From: JAJFJD01 sp965228695 | GTDB lineage: Bacteria; Pseudomonadota; Alphaproteobacteria; UBA8366 | Reading direction: 5' to 3' | Assembly: GCA_965228695.1 (NCBI GenBank) | Contig: CBDDIB010000002.1 | Location: 3,038,001 to 3,102,000, forward strand | DNA: 64,000 bases | Notes under the pieces: generated by a model | The model's input: only the letters and a program-made list of their open reading frames with translations | Database searches by the model: none | Told to the model about the DNA's origin: nothing | In this document: in pieces, positions 26,816 through 35,670 of the stretch | Layout: each line of letters starts with the position of its first letter | Position numbering within the stretch: the stretch's first letter is position 1 | Made by a program: the position numbers and the translations under genes

Positions 26816-28158
26816 CCACGACATCACAGACACCGAATGCAGACCGCACCGGCGCGTTTATCGCGACCGCGCGCGGGCGGAACTTCCCGGCCGAGGTGAT
26901 CGACGCGGCGCGGATGTGCCTGGTCGATACGGTCGGCGTCGGCATCGGGGCGCATGCCGAAGGGGCCGGGCAGACTGTCCGGCAAGTTGCATCCAAGTGG
27001 GGCACCACCGGCAATGCTCAATTGCTGCTGGGTGGCAAGGCCGCGCCCGCGGCGGCGGCGCTGGTAAACGCGACGCTGGGGCACTGCCTCGACTACGACG
27101 ACACGCATGTAGGCGCGGTGGCGCATCTGTCGAGCCCGACCTGGAACACCGCCTTGGCGTTGGGGCTCCATCACGGCGTGGAGGAGCGTGACATTCTTGC
27201 GGCGTATATCGTCGGTTTCGAGACCGCGGCTCGGCTTGGCAGCGGCGGGCTCGGCCAAGCTGCCAATGAGCGCGGTTTCCACTCGACCGGCGTATTCGGC
27301 TGCCTTGGCGCGGCGACCACGGCGAGCGTCCTGCTGGGGTTGGACGAGGCGGGTATCCGCAATGCGTTGGGCGCGGCGGCGACGCAGGTCGGCGGATTGA
27401 TCGGGTCTTTCGGCACAATGTCGAAGCCGTTCCATGCGGGCAAGGCGGCGTTGAACGGCATTCTGGCGGCGGAACTCGCCGCCGAGGGCTTCGTGGCCGC
27501 GGAAAACCTGATCGAGGAGGAAGGGCCGTTGGCGCGGGCGCTGATCCAGGACGGTGCGGCAGCCGTCCGGCCGTTCGATCCCGCCGGCCAATGGGAAATT
27601 ACGCGGAATACATTCAAACCCTATGCGTCCTGCCTATTGACCCATCCGGTCATCGATTCGGCACGCAAGGTTTCCGATGCGGTTCAGGACCGAGAGATCG
27701 ACGGCATCCGCGTTCAGGTCAGCCCCTTCTGCATTCAGATGGCGGGCAAACCCGGTCCGCAGACTGGTCTCGAAGGCAAGTTCAGCACGGCCTATTGCGC
27801 CGCATTGGGGCTGCAGGGCCATATGGCGACCGCCAACGATTTCGCCGAGGAGCGGATCAAGGATCCGTCGCTGCAAAACCTCGTGAGCCGGGTCGAACTG
27901 GTGCCGGATGAGGGCCGCGACGTGCGATCCGCGCGGATCGAGGTTCAATTCTCGGACGGCTCGTCGCTGGACTCCGACACGCCGCTGGCGCTGGGCAATC
28001 CGGATAATCCGATGAGTTGGGACGATATGCGCGTGAAGTTCGACGCGCTGGTCGTGCCGGTTCTGGGCGACCGGGACGGCGCGGAACTTTTCAACGTGTT
28101 GCGAGAGTTTGATAATGGCGCGATGGAGGATTACGTTCGGCTCGTCGCGCGCGACTAG
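26812..28158 (+). CDS. MmgE/PrpD family protein (448 aa)
   Basis: Member of the 2-methylcitrate dehydratase/cis-aconitate decarboxylase/iminodisuccinate epimerase family. Landmarks are LVDTVGVGIGAHAEG, LGHCLDYDDTH with the conserved Asp-His residues, and GFHSTGVFGCLGAA. The family does not need a metal cluster and works on small di- or tricarboxylates. It is the last gene of the block and overlaps the CoA-transferase start-to-stop. The same pairing of a CaiB-type transferase with an MmgE/PrpD protein occurs again at 41928-44757. The particular acid is unknown. Confidence 0.92.
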   Translation: MTTTSQTPNADRTGAFIATARGRNFPAEVIDAARMCLVDTVGVGIGAHAEGAGQTVRQVASKWGTTGNAQLLLGGKAAPAAAALVNATLGHCLDYDDTHVGAVAHLSSPTWNTALALGLHHGVEERDILAAYIVGFETAARLGSGGLGQAANERGFHSTGVFGCLGAATTASVLLGLDEAGIRNALGAAATQVGGLIGSFGTMSKPFHAGKAALNGILAAELAAEGFVAAENLIEEEGPLARALIQDGAAAVRPFDPAGQWEITRNTFKPYASCLLTHPVIDSARKVSDAVQDREIDGIRVQVSPFCIQMAGKPGPQTGLEGKFSTAYCAALGLQGHMATANDFAEERIKDPSLQNLVSRVELVPDEGRDVRSARIEVQFSDGSSLDSDTPLALGNPDNPMSWDDMRVKFDALVVPVLGDRDGAELFNVLREFDNGAMEDYVRLVARD

Positions 28159-28211
28159 GCGCGGCATTCTTTATCGGGGGCACGCACCATATGGAACAGG
28201 GGAACTGAAAT

Positions 28212-28391
28212 ATGGGTATTGAAGTTGGTGGCATTCTTGGTTTGATCATTCTGATCGCCAATGTCTGGGCGATCGTGAAAATCGTTCAAAGCGGCGCCGG
28301 CACGGGCGCGAAAGTAATTTGGATCGTTGTGATCCTTCTTCTGCCGGTTTTGGGTTTGCTTATCTGGCTGCTCGCCGGACCAAAAGGATAA
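28212..28391 (+). CDS. PLDc_N-type small membrane protein (59 aa)
   Basis: A very short gene after the MmgE/PrpD gene. The product has two hydrophobic helices, about residues 5-25 and 34-54, the second ending PVLGLLIWLLAGPKG. This matches the cardiolipin synthase-like N-terminal (PLDc_N) pattern of K-x-W...PVLG...G, here as a free-standing unit without a phospholipase domain. AGGGGA lies about 8 nt before the ATG. Such stand-alone units are common but unassigned; a role in membrane stress or as a small subunit is only a guess. Confidence 0.7.
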   Translation: MGIEVGGILGLIILIANVWAIVKIVQSGAGTGAKVIWIVVILLLPVLGLLIWLLAGPKG

Positions 28392-28399
28392 GGTTATTC

Positions 28400-28440
28400 G
28401 CGCCGTCGGCGGGGGCGGCAAACGTCTCGGCTGACGGCGC
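28400..28440. other. Perfect 8-bp inverted repeat between genes
   Basis: GCGCCGTC at 28400-28407 pairs with GACGGCGC at 28433-28440, with a 25-base loop. It starts 8 bp after the small membrane protein gene and is not followed by a T run, so it is at best a weak terminator or an mRNA-end structure. Confidence 0.3.
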
Positions 28441-28497
28441 GGACGTTTCGGTATCTAATAGGCACGATCGAATAAGAACGACTGTTCGGAAGCGCCT

Positions 28498-30105
28498 ATG
28501 TCCTCCCAGCCTATCTCCTATGATTATATCGTCGTCGGCGCCGGTTCCGCCGGCTGTGCGCTGGCCAATCGCCTGACGGAAGACCCGTCGGTGCGGGTCC
28601 TGCTGCTCGAGGCCGGCGGCAAGGACAGCAATCCGTGGATCCATATCCCGGTCGGCTACATCAAGACGATGGCGATGCCGGGATTAAACTGGCTGTTCGA
28701 TTCCGAACCGGATCCCTACACCTATAACCGGCCGATTCCCATTCCGCGCGGGCGCGTCCTGGGCGGGTCGAGTTCGATCAACGGGATGCTGTACGTCCGC
28801 GGTAATGCGCTCGACTATGACGGCTGGGCGCAGCTGGGCAATCGCGGCTGGTCCTACGACGACGTGCTGAGCTATTTCAAGAAGTCGGAACATCGGGAAA
28901 CCAACCTGTCGGACTATCGCGGGACGGGCGGCCCGTTGAATGTCGCCGACATGCGCGAAAAGCACGAATTGCTGGATGCGGTGATCGAGACGGCGGACGG
29001 CCTCGGGTATCCGCGCAACCCCGATTACAACGGCGCGTCGCAGGACGGGTTCGGCTATTTCCAGGTCACCCAGAAGGACGGCCGCCGCAACAGCGCCGCC
29101 ATCGCCTATCTCAACCCGGTGCGGGAGCGCCCGAACCTGCATATCGAGACCGACGCGCATACGAAACGCATCGTCTTCGACGGGAAACGGGCCGTCGGGG
29201 TCGTCTACGACAAGGGCGGCAGCGAGACCGAAGCGCGGGCGGGACGCGACGTGGTCTTGTCGGCGGGGGCGGTGCAGTCGCCGCAGATTTTGGAACTCTC
29301 CGGCGTCGGCCGTCCCGACGTGCTGCGGCAACATGGTATCGCCGTGCATCATGAGTTGCCCGGCGTCGGCGAGAACGAACAGGATCACTACGTCGCCCGG
29401 ATCGTGGCGCGCATCAACCGGCCGATCACCCTGAACGAACAGACGCGCGGATTGTCGATGGTACGCGAAGTGCTGAAATACGCCGTCGGACGGCGCGGCA
29501 TCCTGACCTATACCGCCGGGATCGTGTACGGCTTCGTCCGCTCGCGGCCCGAGGTCGCGTCGCCCGACCTGCAATTCCATATCGCGCATGCCAGCTTCAA
29601 GGATCCGAAGAAGCGCATCCTCGACCGCGAACCGGGCCTTACCATCGGCCCGTGCCAATTGCGCCCGGAAAGCCGCGGCACGATCCACATCAAGTCCGCC
29701 GATCCCTTCGATGCCCCGGCGATCCGCCCGAATTTCCTGGCCGAGGAGATGGACCGCGCGACCCTGGTGGCCGGGATGCGAATCGGCCGCAAGCTGATTT
29801 CGGCCGCCCCCTTGTCGCAATATGTCGATGCCGAGACGCTGCCCGGCCCCGACTGTTCGACCGACGACGAGATTCTCGACTTCGCACGGCAGACCGGCGC
29901 CACGCTCTATCATCCCGTGGGCACCTGCAAGATGGGGTCGGACCCGATGGCGGTCGTCAACGATCAGCTCAAAGTGCACGGGCTGGAAGGCTTGCGCGTG
30001 GTCGACGCCTCGATCATGCCGACCCTCGTATCCGGCAACACCAACGCGCCGACCATCATGATCGCGGAAAAAGCTGCCGACATGATGAAGGCGGAACAGC
30101 ACTGA
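28498..30105 (+). CDS. GMC-family FAD-dependent oxidoreductase, choline/alcohol dehydrogenase-like (535 aa)
   Basis: FAD enzyme that oxidises an alcohol. The Rossmann loop is DYIVVGAGSAGCALANRL at the N-terminus, followed by the GMC signature region GRVLGGSSSINGMLYVRG and by LSAGAVQSPQILELSGVG. The C-terminal active-site region contains LYHPVGTCKMG, with the conserved His, and VVDASIMPTL. Length is normal for the family. There is no signal peptide, so it is cytoplasmic. The downstream gene for a hotdog-fold protein (22 bp away) is probably co-transcribed, which suggests the alcohol is converted towards an acyl-CoA. Confidence 0.92.
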   Translation: MSSQPISYDYIVVGAGSAGCALANRLTEDPSVRVLLLEAGGKDSNPWIHIPVGYIKTMAMPGLNWLFDSEPDPYTYNRPIPIPRGRVLGGSSSINGMLYVRGNALDYDGWAQLGNRGWSYDDVLSYFKKSEHRETNLSDYRGTGGPLNVADMREKHELLDAVIETADGLGYPRNPDYNGASQDGFGYFQVTQKDGRRNSAAIAYLNPVRERPNLHIETDAHTKRIVFDGKRAVGVVYDKGGSETEARAGRDVVLSAGAVQSPQILELSGVGRPDVLRQHGIAVHHELPGVGENEQDHYVARIVARINRPITLNEQTRGLSMVREVLKYAVGRRGILTYTAGIVYGFVRSRPEVASPDLQFHIAHASFKDPKKRILDREPGLTIGPCQLRPESRGTIHIKSADPFDAPAIRPNFLAEEMDRATLVAGMRIGRKLISAAPLSQYVDAETLPGPDCSTDDEILDFARQTGATLYHPVGTCKMGSDPMAVVNDQLKVHGLEGLRVVDASIMPTLVSGNTNAPTIMIAEKAADMMKAEQH

Positions 30106-30127
30106 TCTCAACCCGGGGAGGACACCC

Positions 30128-30940
30128 ATGCCGCAAACAGCAACGGAATTCCGGATGGAGCCGGGGTACGAGTTTCCCCCGGAGGACATCACCGTGTCGG
30201 AAGCCGACCAACGCCAAAAGCACGGCTTTTGCGGCATGCCGCCGGAGCGGTACGGCGATGTCGCGGACCCGACCTTCCTGGCGCGACGGACGATCCTGCT
30301 GAATACGGAAGCGATCCAGGCCTGCAAGCCGGACTGTGCGCCGGTCCATATCGTCCACCGGCTCAAGGTGCATGCGCCGGTCCGTCTCGGCGAAACCGTG
30401 ACGATGACCGGGAAATATATCGCGATCCCCGAGATTTCGCGCGGCTGGGTCACCAAGAGCCGATGGGAGTTCCACCGGCCCGACGGCACGCATGTGCTGA
30501 CGGTGGAGCCCGACGTGATGATGATGGACCCGAGCAAGGCGCCGGATGGCAAGAAAGGCGCGCGCGAGGAGCGGCCCGCCGCCGACGACAGTGGCTTCGA
30601 AACACTTTTGGAAAAGCAGTGCACGCCGGAGACGACGCTCGGCTACTGCGAAGGCACGACGAACCTGATCCATACCGTGCCCGAGGTGGCCAAGGAATAC
30701 GGGTTCCGCGCGCCGATCATCGCCGGCAACCAGACCGTCAACTTCCTGCTCGAAGCCTTGGCCTTGGACGGCGTTCCCGCCGAGATGGACGTGGAATTGA
30801 AATTCCTGAAGCCCGTGTTCTGGGATGATTCCGTTTCGGTGCAGGGGAAGCGTGAGAACGGTACTCTCACCGCCCTGCGCGCGGTCAACGGCGACGGCGA
30901 GACGGTCGCGACCGGGATCGTGAACTCGGTTCGCTACTAG
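30128..30940 (+). CDS. Double-hotdog MaoC-like protein (270 aa)
   Basis: Related to MaoC/(R)-specific enoyl-CoA hydratases and the FAS1 dehydratase region, with two hotdog halves: residues 15-130 and 165-270. The second half has TNLIHTVPEVAKEYGF with H182 at the position of the catalytic His. The Asp that normally sits five residues earlier is Thr (T177), and the surrounding sequence does not match the DxNPxH signature fully, so activity as a hydratase is uncertain. A strong GGGGAGG site precedes the ATG. The stop codon shares the palindrome CTAG with the stop of the convergent gene at 30937. Confidence 0.75.
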   Translation: MPQTATEFRMEPGYEFPPEDITVSEADQRQKHGFCGMPPERYGDVADPTFLARRTILLNTEAIQACKPDCAPVHIVHRLKVHAPVRLGETVTMTGKYIAIPEISRGWVTKSRWEFHRPDGTHVLTVEPDVMMMDPSKAPDGKKGAREERPAADDSGFETLLEKQCTPETTLGYCEGTTNLIHTVPEVAKEYGFRAPIIAGNQTVNFLLEALALDGVPAEMDVELKFLKPVFWDDSVSVQGKRENGTLTALRAVNGDGETVATGIVNSVRY

Positions 30941-32064
30941 GCCGCGCTCAGCGATACCGCGACATCGGAGAAGGCCTTCGCCAGCCGGCCCGTCTTGTCC
31001 ACGTCGATGGCGTCCGGCCAGTGGTCGTCCGGGTTATGAAACAGCCCGTTCTCGCCCAATAATGAGACATAGCGGCCGCCGAGGTCGTAGATGTTACGCG
31101 CCTCGCCGCGGGGACGCTCGTCGAGGGGCGTCTCCAACTCGGGCGGTGCGCCCGCGTCCCGCATCTTGTTACGGCAGAGTTCCAACAGGGTTTCGTCCGA
31201 TGCCTGCAGCTTCGCCTTGCCGTCGACCGACGAGCCGAAATTCGCGCCGAGATGGATCCAACAATGGGCGTTCGGCACGATCCCCGGGTTCTCCTCGATA
31301 AAATGGTCGAGGCCGAGATGGCCCAACTCATGCCCGGAATTGGCGGTGAAGATCACCGGGCGGTCCGGGGATGCGTCGCTTAACGTCCGCATGATTTCCA
31401 GCAGTACGACCAGCCCGCCGCCGCGTTCCGACGCGCAACTCCACCAGCCGCTGCGGGGTGTCATGACCACCAGCGGGGCTAGGGACGGGTCGCGCCCTGC
31501 GATGCGGCCGACGATGTTTTCCGACGTGGACGGCGTGCGTGCGATGTCGATGGTGACCGAGACCGTCGCGGCATCGGCAACGGCTTTTTCGAGCGGCGCC
31601 GTGTACTCGTTTGAAACTTGCAGGACCGGCGGGCCGAAAGGATCGGTGAAGCTGTCCGCGTTGATCGGACAGAGGCCGGCGCGGCCGCCGTCGGTGATCT
31701 GGATGATCGCCCGGTGCGGTCCGTTGCGGCGGAATTGCTCGACCACGGCCGTCGACCGCGGGTTCGTCTTGGCAAGGCCGACCGGGGCATCGGTGCCGAT
31801 CGGGCCCAGCGTACCGGTCAAACCCGCCCGGCCGGTCGTCCTGCCGTCGAACCGGGGAAGTCCTTCCAGCGTCTCGCCTTCGACCATCGCCGTCGCCGCG
31901 ACGACATCGACCCGGTTCAGGCCGTAGGTCGACCGTTCGGGCGTTACCCCGAGCGCCGCATACTCATCGGCAAGCCAATCCGCCGAGGCGCTGTCCACAT
32001 CGGTGCCGGTGCGGTGAATACCCTGCTTGTCGTAGGCCTCGATGATCCTGCCGACATGGTCCAT
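30937..32064 (-). CDS. M28-type peptidase-like protein with altered metal-site residues (375 aa)
   Basis: The second half follows the M28 aminopeptidase plan: ENIVGRIAGRDPSLAPLVVM, then GGGLVVLLEIMRTL, IFTANSGHELGHLGLDHF and a C-terminal FHNPDDHWPDAIDVD. However, the first expected zinc ligands (His and Asp of HYDS) lie where MTPRSGWW stands, and the next Asp falls in SERGGG, so at least two ligands are missing. Remaining candidates are E246 and H343. No signal peptide is present. Last gene of a three-gene reverse-strand set with GGT-like and MetX-like genes; GAAGGA precedes its ATG. A non-zinc hydrolase or binding role is possible. Confidence 0.6.
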   Translation of the reverse strand: MDHVGRIIEAYDKQGIHRTGTDVDSASADWLADEYAALGVTPERSTYGLNRVDVVAATAMVEGETLEGLPRFDGRTTGRAGLTGTLGPIGTDAPVGLAKTNPRSTAVVEQFRRNGPHRAIIQITDGGRAGLCPINADSFTDPFGPPVLQVSNEYTAPLEKAVADAATVSVTIDIARTPSTSENIVGRIAGRDPSLAPLVVMTPRSGWWSCASERGGGLVVLLEIMRTLSDASPDRPVIFTANSGHELGHLGLDHFIEENPGIVPNAHCWIHLGANFGSSVDGKAKLQASDETLLELCRNKMRDAGAPPELETPLDERPRGEARNIYDLGGRYVSLLGENGLFHNPDDHWPDAIDVDKTGRLAKAFSDVAVSLSAA

Positions 32065-32092
32065 AGCCGCGGTTCCTTCGATCTATTTTATT

Positions 32093-33703
32093 CTACACCT
32101 CCAACGCCATGCCGTCGCGTCCGGGATCGGCGGCGCCGTGCCAAACGCCCTTGTCGTCGATCAGGATGCCGTGCACGCCCGCGTAGGTGTAGGACATGTG
32201 GCTGCGCGCCGTCGGGTAGCCCATCTGGCCGAGCGACTGCTGGATGAAGCGCGGGATGCGGTTGCTGAAGTCGATCGTGTCGCTGTTGCAGGTGAAACGG
32301 GGTGCCGCGACCGCCTCGGAGATCGTCATGCCGAAATCGATCACGTTGAGTAGCGATTGCAGGATGCCCATGGCGATGAAGGTGCCGCCCGGCGCGCCGA
32401 TGACGATATAAGGCTTGTCGCCCCGGAATACGATGGTCGGCGCCATCGAGGTGAAGCGGCGCTTGCCCGGCGCGACCGAGTTCGACTTGCCGGGCCGTGG
32501 GTCGAACACCGCCATGCAGCCGTTATACATGAAGCCGAGACCGTCGGTGATGACGCCGGACGGGCTGCCCAGCGAATGCGTCACCGTGACCGCGTTGCCC
32601 TCGCCATCGACGACGGAGATATGCGTGGTGTCGCGCGGCTCGTCGGCCGGGTCGAAGCGTTCCACATGGGCCTTCTCGCCGCGGCCGATGGCGTCCGCGT
32701 GGGTCGCGGCGTGGTCCTTGCTGGTCAGCCGGTCGACCGGCACGTCCACGAAGGCGGGATCGCCAACGAAGCGGTCCTTGTCGCTGGTCGCGATCTTCAT
32801 CGCCTCCGCCACGGTGCGGATGTATTCCGGGCTGTTATGCCCCATGGATTTCAAGTCGAAATTCTCGAGGATGTTCAGCATCTCGACGATCATGATTCCG
32901 CCGCCCGGTGGGCAGGCCGTCGATATGCGATGCCCGCGATAGCTGCCCCAAAGGGGGTCGTTGCGCACGGTTTCGTAGGCGGCGAGGTCCTCGCGCGACA
33001 GCAGCCCGCCGTTCGCGCCGATATCCTCGGTCATCTGCTCGGCCATGTCGCCGGTGTAGAAGGTCTCGGCGCCCCCCTCGGCGATGCGGCGCAGCGCGGA
33101 GGCCATGTCCGGGTTTTCCAACAGGTCGCCGGGGCGTTTCAGGTTGCCGCTTTCGTCGAAATAGATGCGCTTGCCTGACGGTGTGTGGGCGAGTTTCTCG
33201 ATCGTCGGAACGCGGCCGTAATCGTAGAATTTCGACCAGTATTGATGCATCGTCGGGCGGATGACGACGCCTTGGTCCGCCTCGGCGATGGCGGGGGCGA
33301 CGATGTCGCGCCAGTCCATCGTGCCGTATTCGGCAACCGCCTCGTAAAGCGCTTTCAGGCTGCCCGGCGTCATGATCGATTGGTGCCCGACCTCGTTTAC
33401 CCGGTCCTTCAGGAAAAATCCGAAGCCGTCGCGCGCCTCGGCCTCGATTTCGCTGGCCCACATGTCGGGGGTCGCCGCCGCGGGCGCGGTGGTGTGAAAA
33501 TCGATGAAGCCGTGCATGTTCCGCTTCGGCATGAAGACCTGCATCGTGCCGAACCCGGCGACGCCGCACATTTGCGGGTCGACCACAGTCTCCACCAGCG
33601 CGCAAGTGACCGCGGCGTCGATGGCGTTTCCGCCGCGCTGGAGGCAGAGGGCGCCGGCTTCGACGGCTTCGGGCTGCGGTGCGGTAATCATTCCCCGGGG
33701 CAT
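32093..33703 (-). CDS. Gamma-glutamyltransferase-family Ntn hydrolase (536 aa)
   Basis: Self-processing enzyme of the gamma-glutamyltranspeptidase/cephalosporin acylase family. The precursor is expected to cut before the first Thr of DTTHISVVDGEGNAV (T359), which then serves as the N-terminal nucleophile. Other conserved parts are GGNAIDAAV, STACPPGGGIM and GSPSGVITDGLGFMYN. It has no signal peptide, unlike periplasmic GGT, so it probably acts in the cytoplasm on an amide or gamma-glutamyl compound. The ATG at 33703 has AAGGA upstream. It lies in the same transcript as the MetX-like and M28-like genes. Confidence 0.9.
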   Translation of the reverse strand: MPRGMITAPQPEAVEAGALCLQRGGNAIDAAVTCALVETVVDPQMCGVAGFGTMQVFMPKRNMHGFIDFHTTAPAAATPDMWASEIEAEARDGFGFFLKDRVNEVGHQSIMTPGSLKALYEAVAEYGTMDWRDIVAPAIAEADQGVVIRPTMHQYWSKFYDYGRVPTIEKLAHTPSGKRIYFDESGNLKRPGDLLENPDMASALRRIAEGGAETFYTGDMAEQMTEDIGANGGLLSREDLAAYETVRNDPLWGSYRGHRISTACPPGGGIMIVEMLNILENFDLKSMGHNSPEYIRTVAEAMKIATSDKDRFVGDPAFVDVPVDRLTSKDHAATHADAIGRGEKAHVERFDPADEPRDTTHISVVDGEGNAVTVTHSLGSPSGVITDGLGFMYNGCMAVFDPRPGKSNSVAPGKRRFTSMAPTIVFRGDKPYIVIGAPGGTFIAMGILQSLLNVIDFGMTISEAVAAPRFTCNSDTIDFSNRIPRFIQQSLGQMGYPTARSHMSYTYAGVHGILIDDKGVWHGAADPGRDGMALEV

Positions 33704-33737
33704 GATGGTTCCTTTCCTTGGCCTGTGCCGGTGCGGC

Positions 33738-34760
33738 TTAGCCGTGCTGTTCGAGAAATGTCTTGAGCGCGGGTCCCCATTCCGCCCAGTCGACGGACGG
33801 GCCGCGATGGCCGTATTCGCTGTCTAGGGCATGATATTCCGCGGCCACGCCGACGTTCGCGAGATGATCGACCGTTTCGGGGCCGAGCGTCGGCGGGAAG
33901 AGCGTATCGGTACGCGACAGCACGTAGAAGACCGGCGCCTTGATCGCGGCGGCACGCGGCTTCGCGTCATACAGGATCGCTGCCTTGCGCAGCGCGATCA
34001 GGGAGTTGGCGTCGAATTCCTCGGCCCATCCGGTCGCCATGGCGCGCATTTGGCGGTCCCGCTCTTGCGGATCGGCGACCGTATCCTCCAACTGCTTGGC
34101 GATGCCGTAGTTGGTCAGCGTCTCGACCCGCATGTCGACCAGCACGTCGTAGACGCCGCTGCCCTTCCTGTCGGCGTAATAGTCGCCGCCATTCCAGCCG
34201 GGGCAAGCGGCGAAACGGTCGATCAGCGCAGTGACCGACGACGGGTCGCCGCGGCCGGTGATTCCCGTGGCGACCGGGGCGAGGGCGCGCATCCGGTCCG
34301 GGTGTCGGGTGCCCCATTCGAAGGTCAGATAGCCGCCGTAGGAGAATCCCACCACCGCCGCCAACTGGCCGACGCCGAGATGGTCGAGCAGCCGGCATTG
34401 CGCTTCGACCATGTCGCCGGTGGTGATTTCGGGAAACGCCAGGCCATAGGGCTTGCCGGTGTCCGGGTCGGCATGCCCCGGTCCCGTGCTGCCGTAGGAC
34501 GACCCGATCATGTTGGGCGCGATCACGCAGAAGCGGTCCGTATCGATGGCCCGACCGGGGCCGATCAACTCCTCCCACCATCCGCCAGGCCCGCCGGCGT
34601 GTGGATTGCTGGTGTAACCGTGACCGAGCAGGATGGCATTGCCGCCATCCGCGTCCAGGGTGCCGTAGGTTTCGTATGCGATGTCGAGCGTCGCAAATCG
34701 GCCGCCCTTTTCCAGACCGAAATCCTTGGTTGTGTAGAGCGTCGAAGAGGGCAGGAGCAT
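33738..34760 (-). CDS. Homoserine O-acetyltransferase-like alpha/beta hydrolase (340 aa)
   Basis: MetX-superfamily protein. It has NMIGSSYGSTGP and GHADPDTGKPYG as in MetX, and the nucleophile elbow VVGFSYGGYLTFEWG with S140; MetX itself carries GGSMGG here, so the enzyme is probably a hydrolase or a different acyltransferase. The acid and base lie in SRTDTLFP and EYGHRG. The frame is open to 34799, but the ATG at 34760 begins just before the first conserved segment and gives a normal length. First gene of the reverse-strand set with the GGT-like and M28-like genes, and divergent from the GntR regulator. Confidence 0.8.
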   Translation of the reverse strand: MLLPSSTLYTTKDFGLEKGGRFATLDIAYETYGTLDADGGNAILLGHGYTSNPHAGGPGGWWEELIGPGRAIDTDRFCVIAPNMIGSSYGSTGPGHADPDTGKPYGLAFPEITTGDMVEAQCRLLDHLGVGQLAAVVGFSYGGYLTFEWGTRHPDRMRALAPVATGITGRGDPSSVTALIDRFAACPGWNGGDYYADRKGSGVYDVLVDMRVETLTNYGIAKQLEDTVADPQERDRQMRAMATGWAEEFDANSLIALRKAAILYDAKPRAAAIKAPVFYVLSRTDTLFPPTLGPETVDHLANVGVAAEYHALDSEYGHRGPSVDWAEWGPALKTFLEQHG

Positions 34761-34884
34761 ATGAAGCGGCCTTACAGATTGGGCAGGAGGACGGTGCATG
34801 GTGCGATCCGTATCCTATCGTACTGCGTCGCCTTGTCCCGCTCCACTTTTTCTAAACGCCTTGGAATTCTCGCGCTGGTAGGCT

Positions 34885-35664
34885 TTGATGGGCAGCGAAA
34901 TGGACGACACGCGTACACCCAAGGCGCAGCCGCGGTATCAAGACGTCGCTGACGAGCTGATCAAGGAGGTGGGGGACGGCAAGTTTCCCATCGGTTCGAT
35001 GCTGCCGACCGAGTTGGAGTTGTGCGAACGTTTCGACGTCAGCCGCTACACGATCCGGGAAGCGCTGCGGCGGCTGGAGGAGGTCGGCCTCGTCGCCCGC
35101 CGGCAAGGATCCGGAACGGTCGTGCAGGCCACCGAATTCGGGCCCGGCTATGTGCAGCAGATCGGGTCGTTGTCGGAATTGCTGCAATACTCCGCCGATA
35201 CCCGCCTGTATGTGATGGAAACCGAGGATCTGACGCTGGATCGTGGTCTTGCCCGCGTGCTGCGCTGCCGGCCGGGTGAAGAGCGTCACCGGATAAGCGG
35301 CGTGCGCCGGGTCGACGCTTCGGGACAGCCGATCTGCTGGAGCGATATTTATCTCATTCCGGAATATGCCGGCATCCTCGACATGATCGGCAAGCGGGCC
35401 GGACCGGTCTACAGCATGGTCGAGAGCGAGTACGGCGAGAAGGTTGAGAACGTCTCGGTCGAGATGTTCCCGAGTACCGTGCCGGAGCGGCTTGAGGCGG
35501 CGCTCGACGTGGCCCCGGGCACGTCGGCGATGACCATCGTCCGGCGCTATACGGGCAAGGAGAACCGGCTGTTCGAGGCGTCGGTCAGTGTCCACCCCGA
35601 AGGACGGTTCACCTATTCCATTGTGCTAAAGCGGGAATGGCGGCTGCCGGTCGGCGGCCGCTAG
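34885..35664 (+). CDS. GntR/HutC-family transcriptional regulator (about 254-259 aa)
   Basis: Winged helix-turn-helix repressor with a UTRA ligand-binding domain. The DNA-binding part includes FPIGSMLPTELELCERF and SRYTIREALRRLEEVGLV, the C-terminal part shows the UTRA pattern ending in FEASVSVHPEGRFTYSI. Possible starts are a TTG at 34885 and ATGs at 34888 and 34900; the last gives the most typical N-terminus. It faces the MetX-like gene across about 125 bp, so it most likely controls the set at 30937-34760 and itself. The ligand is unknown. Confidence 0.88.
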   Translation: MMGSEMDDTRTPKAQPRYQDVADELIKEVGDGKFPIGSMLPTELELCERFDVSRYTIREALRRLEEVGLVARRQGSGTVVQATEFGPGYVQQIGSLSELLQYSADTRLYVMETEDLTLDRGLARVLRCRPGEERHRISGVRRVDASGQPICWSDIYLIPEYAGILDMIGKRAGPVYSMVESEYGEKVENVSVEMFPSTVPERLEAALDVAPGTSAMTIVRRYTGKENRLFEASVSVHPEGRFTYSIVLKREWRLPVGGR

Positions 35665-35670
35665 TCGGTA

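Noticed and set aside
28433..28440. GACGGCGC arm as part of an intrinsic terminator
   Set aside because: The pairing is good but no T-run follows, so it is listed only as an inverted repeat.
28684..30624. Open frame of 646 codons antisense to the GMC oxidoreductase
   Set aside because: The forward strand encodes an intact GMC enzyme with all signatures; the antisense frame has none.
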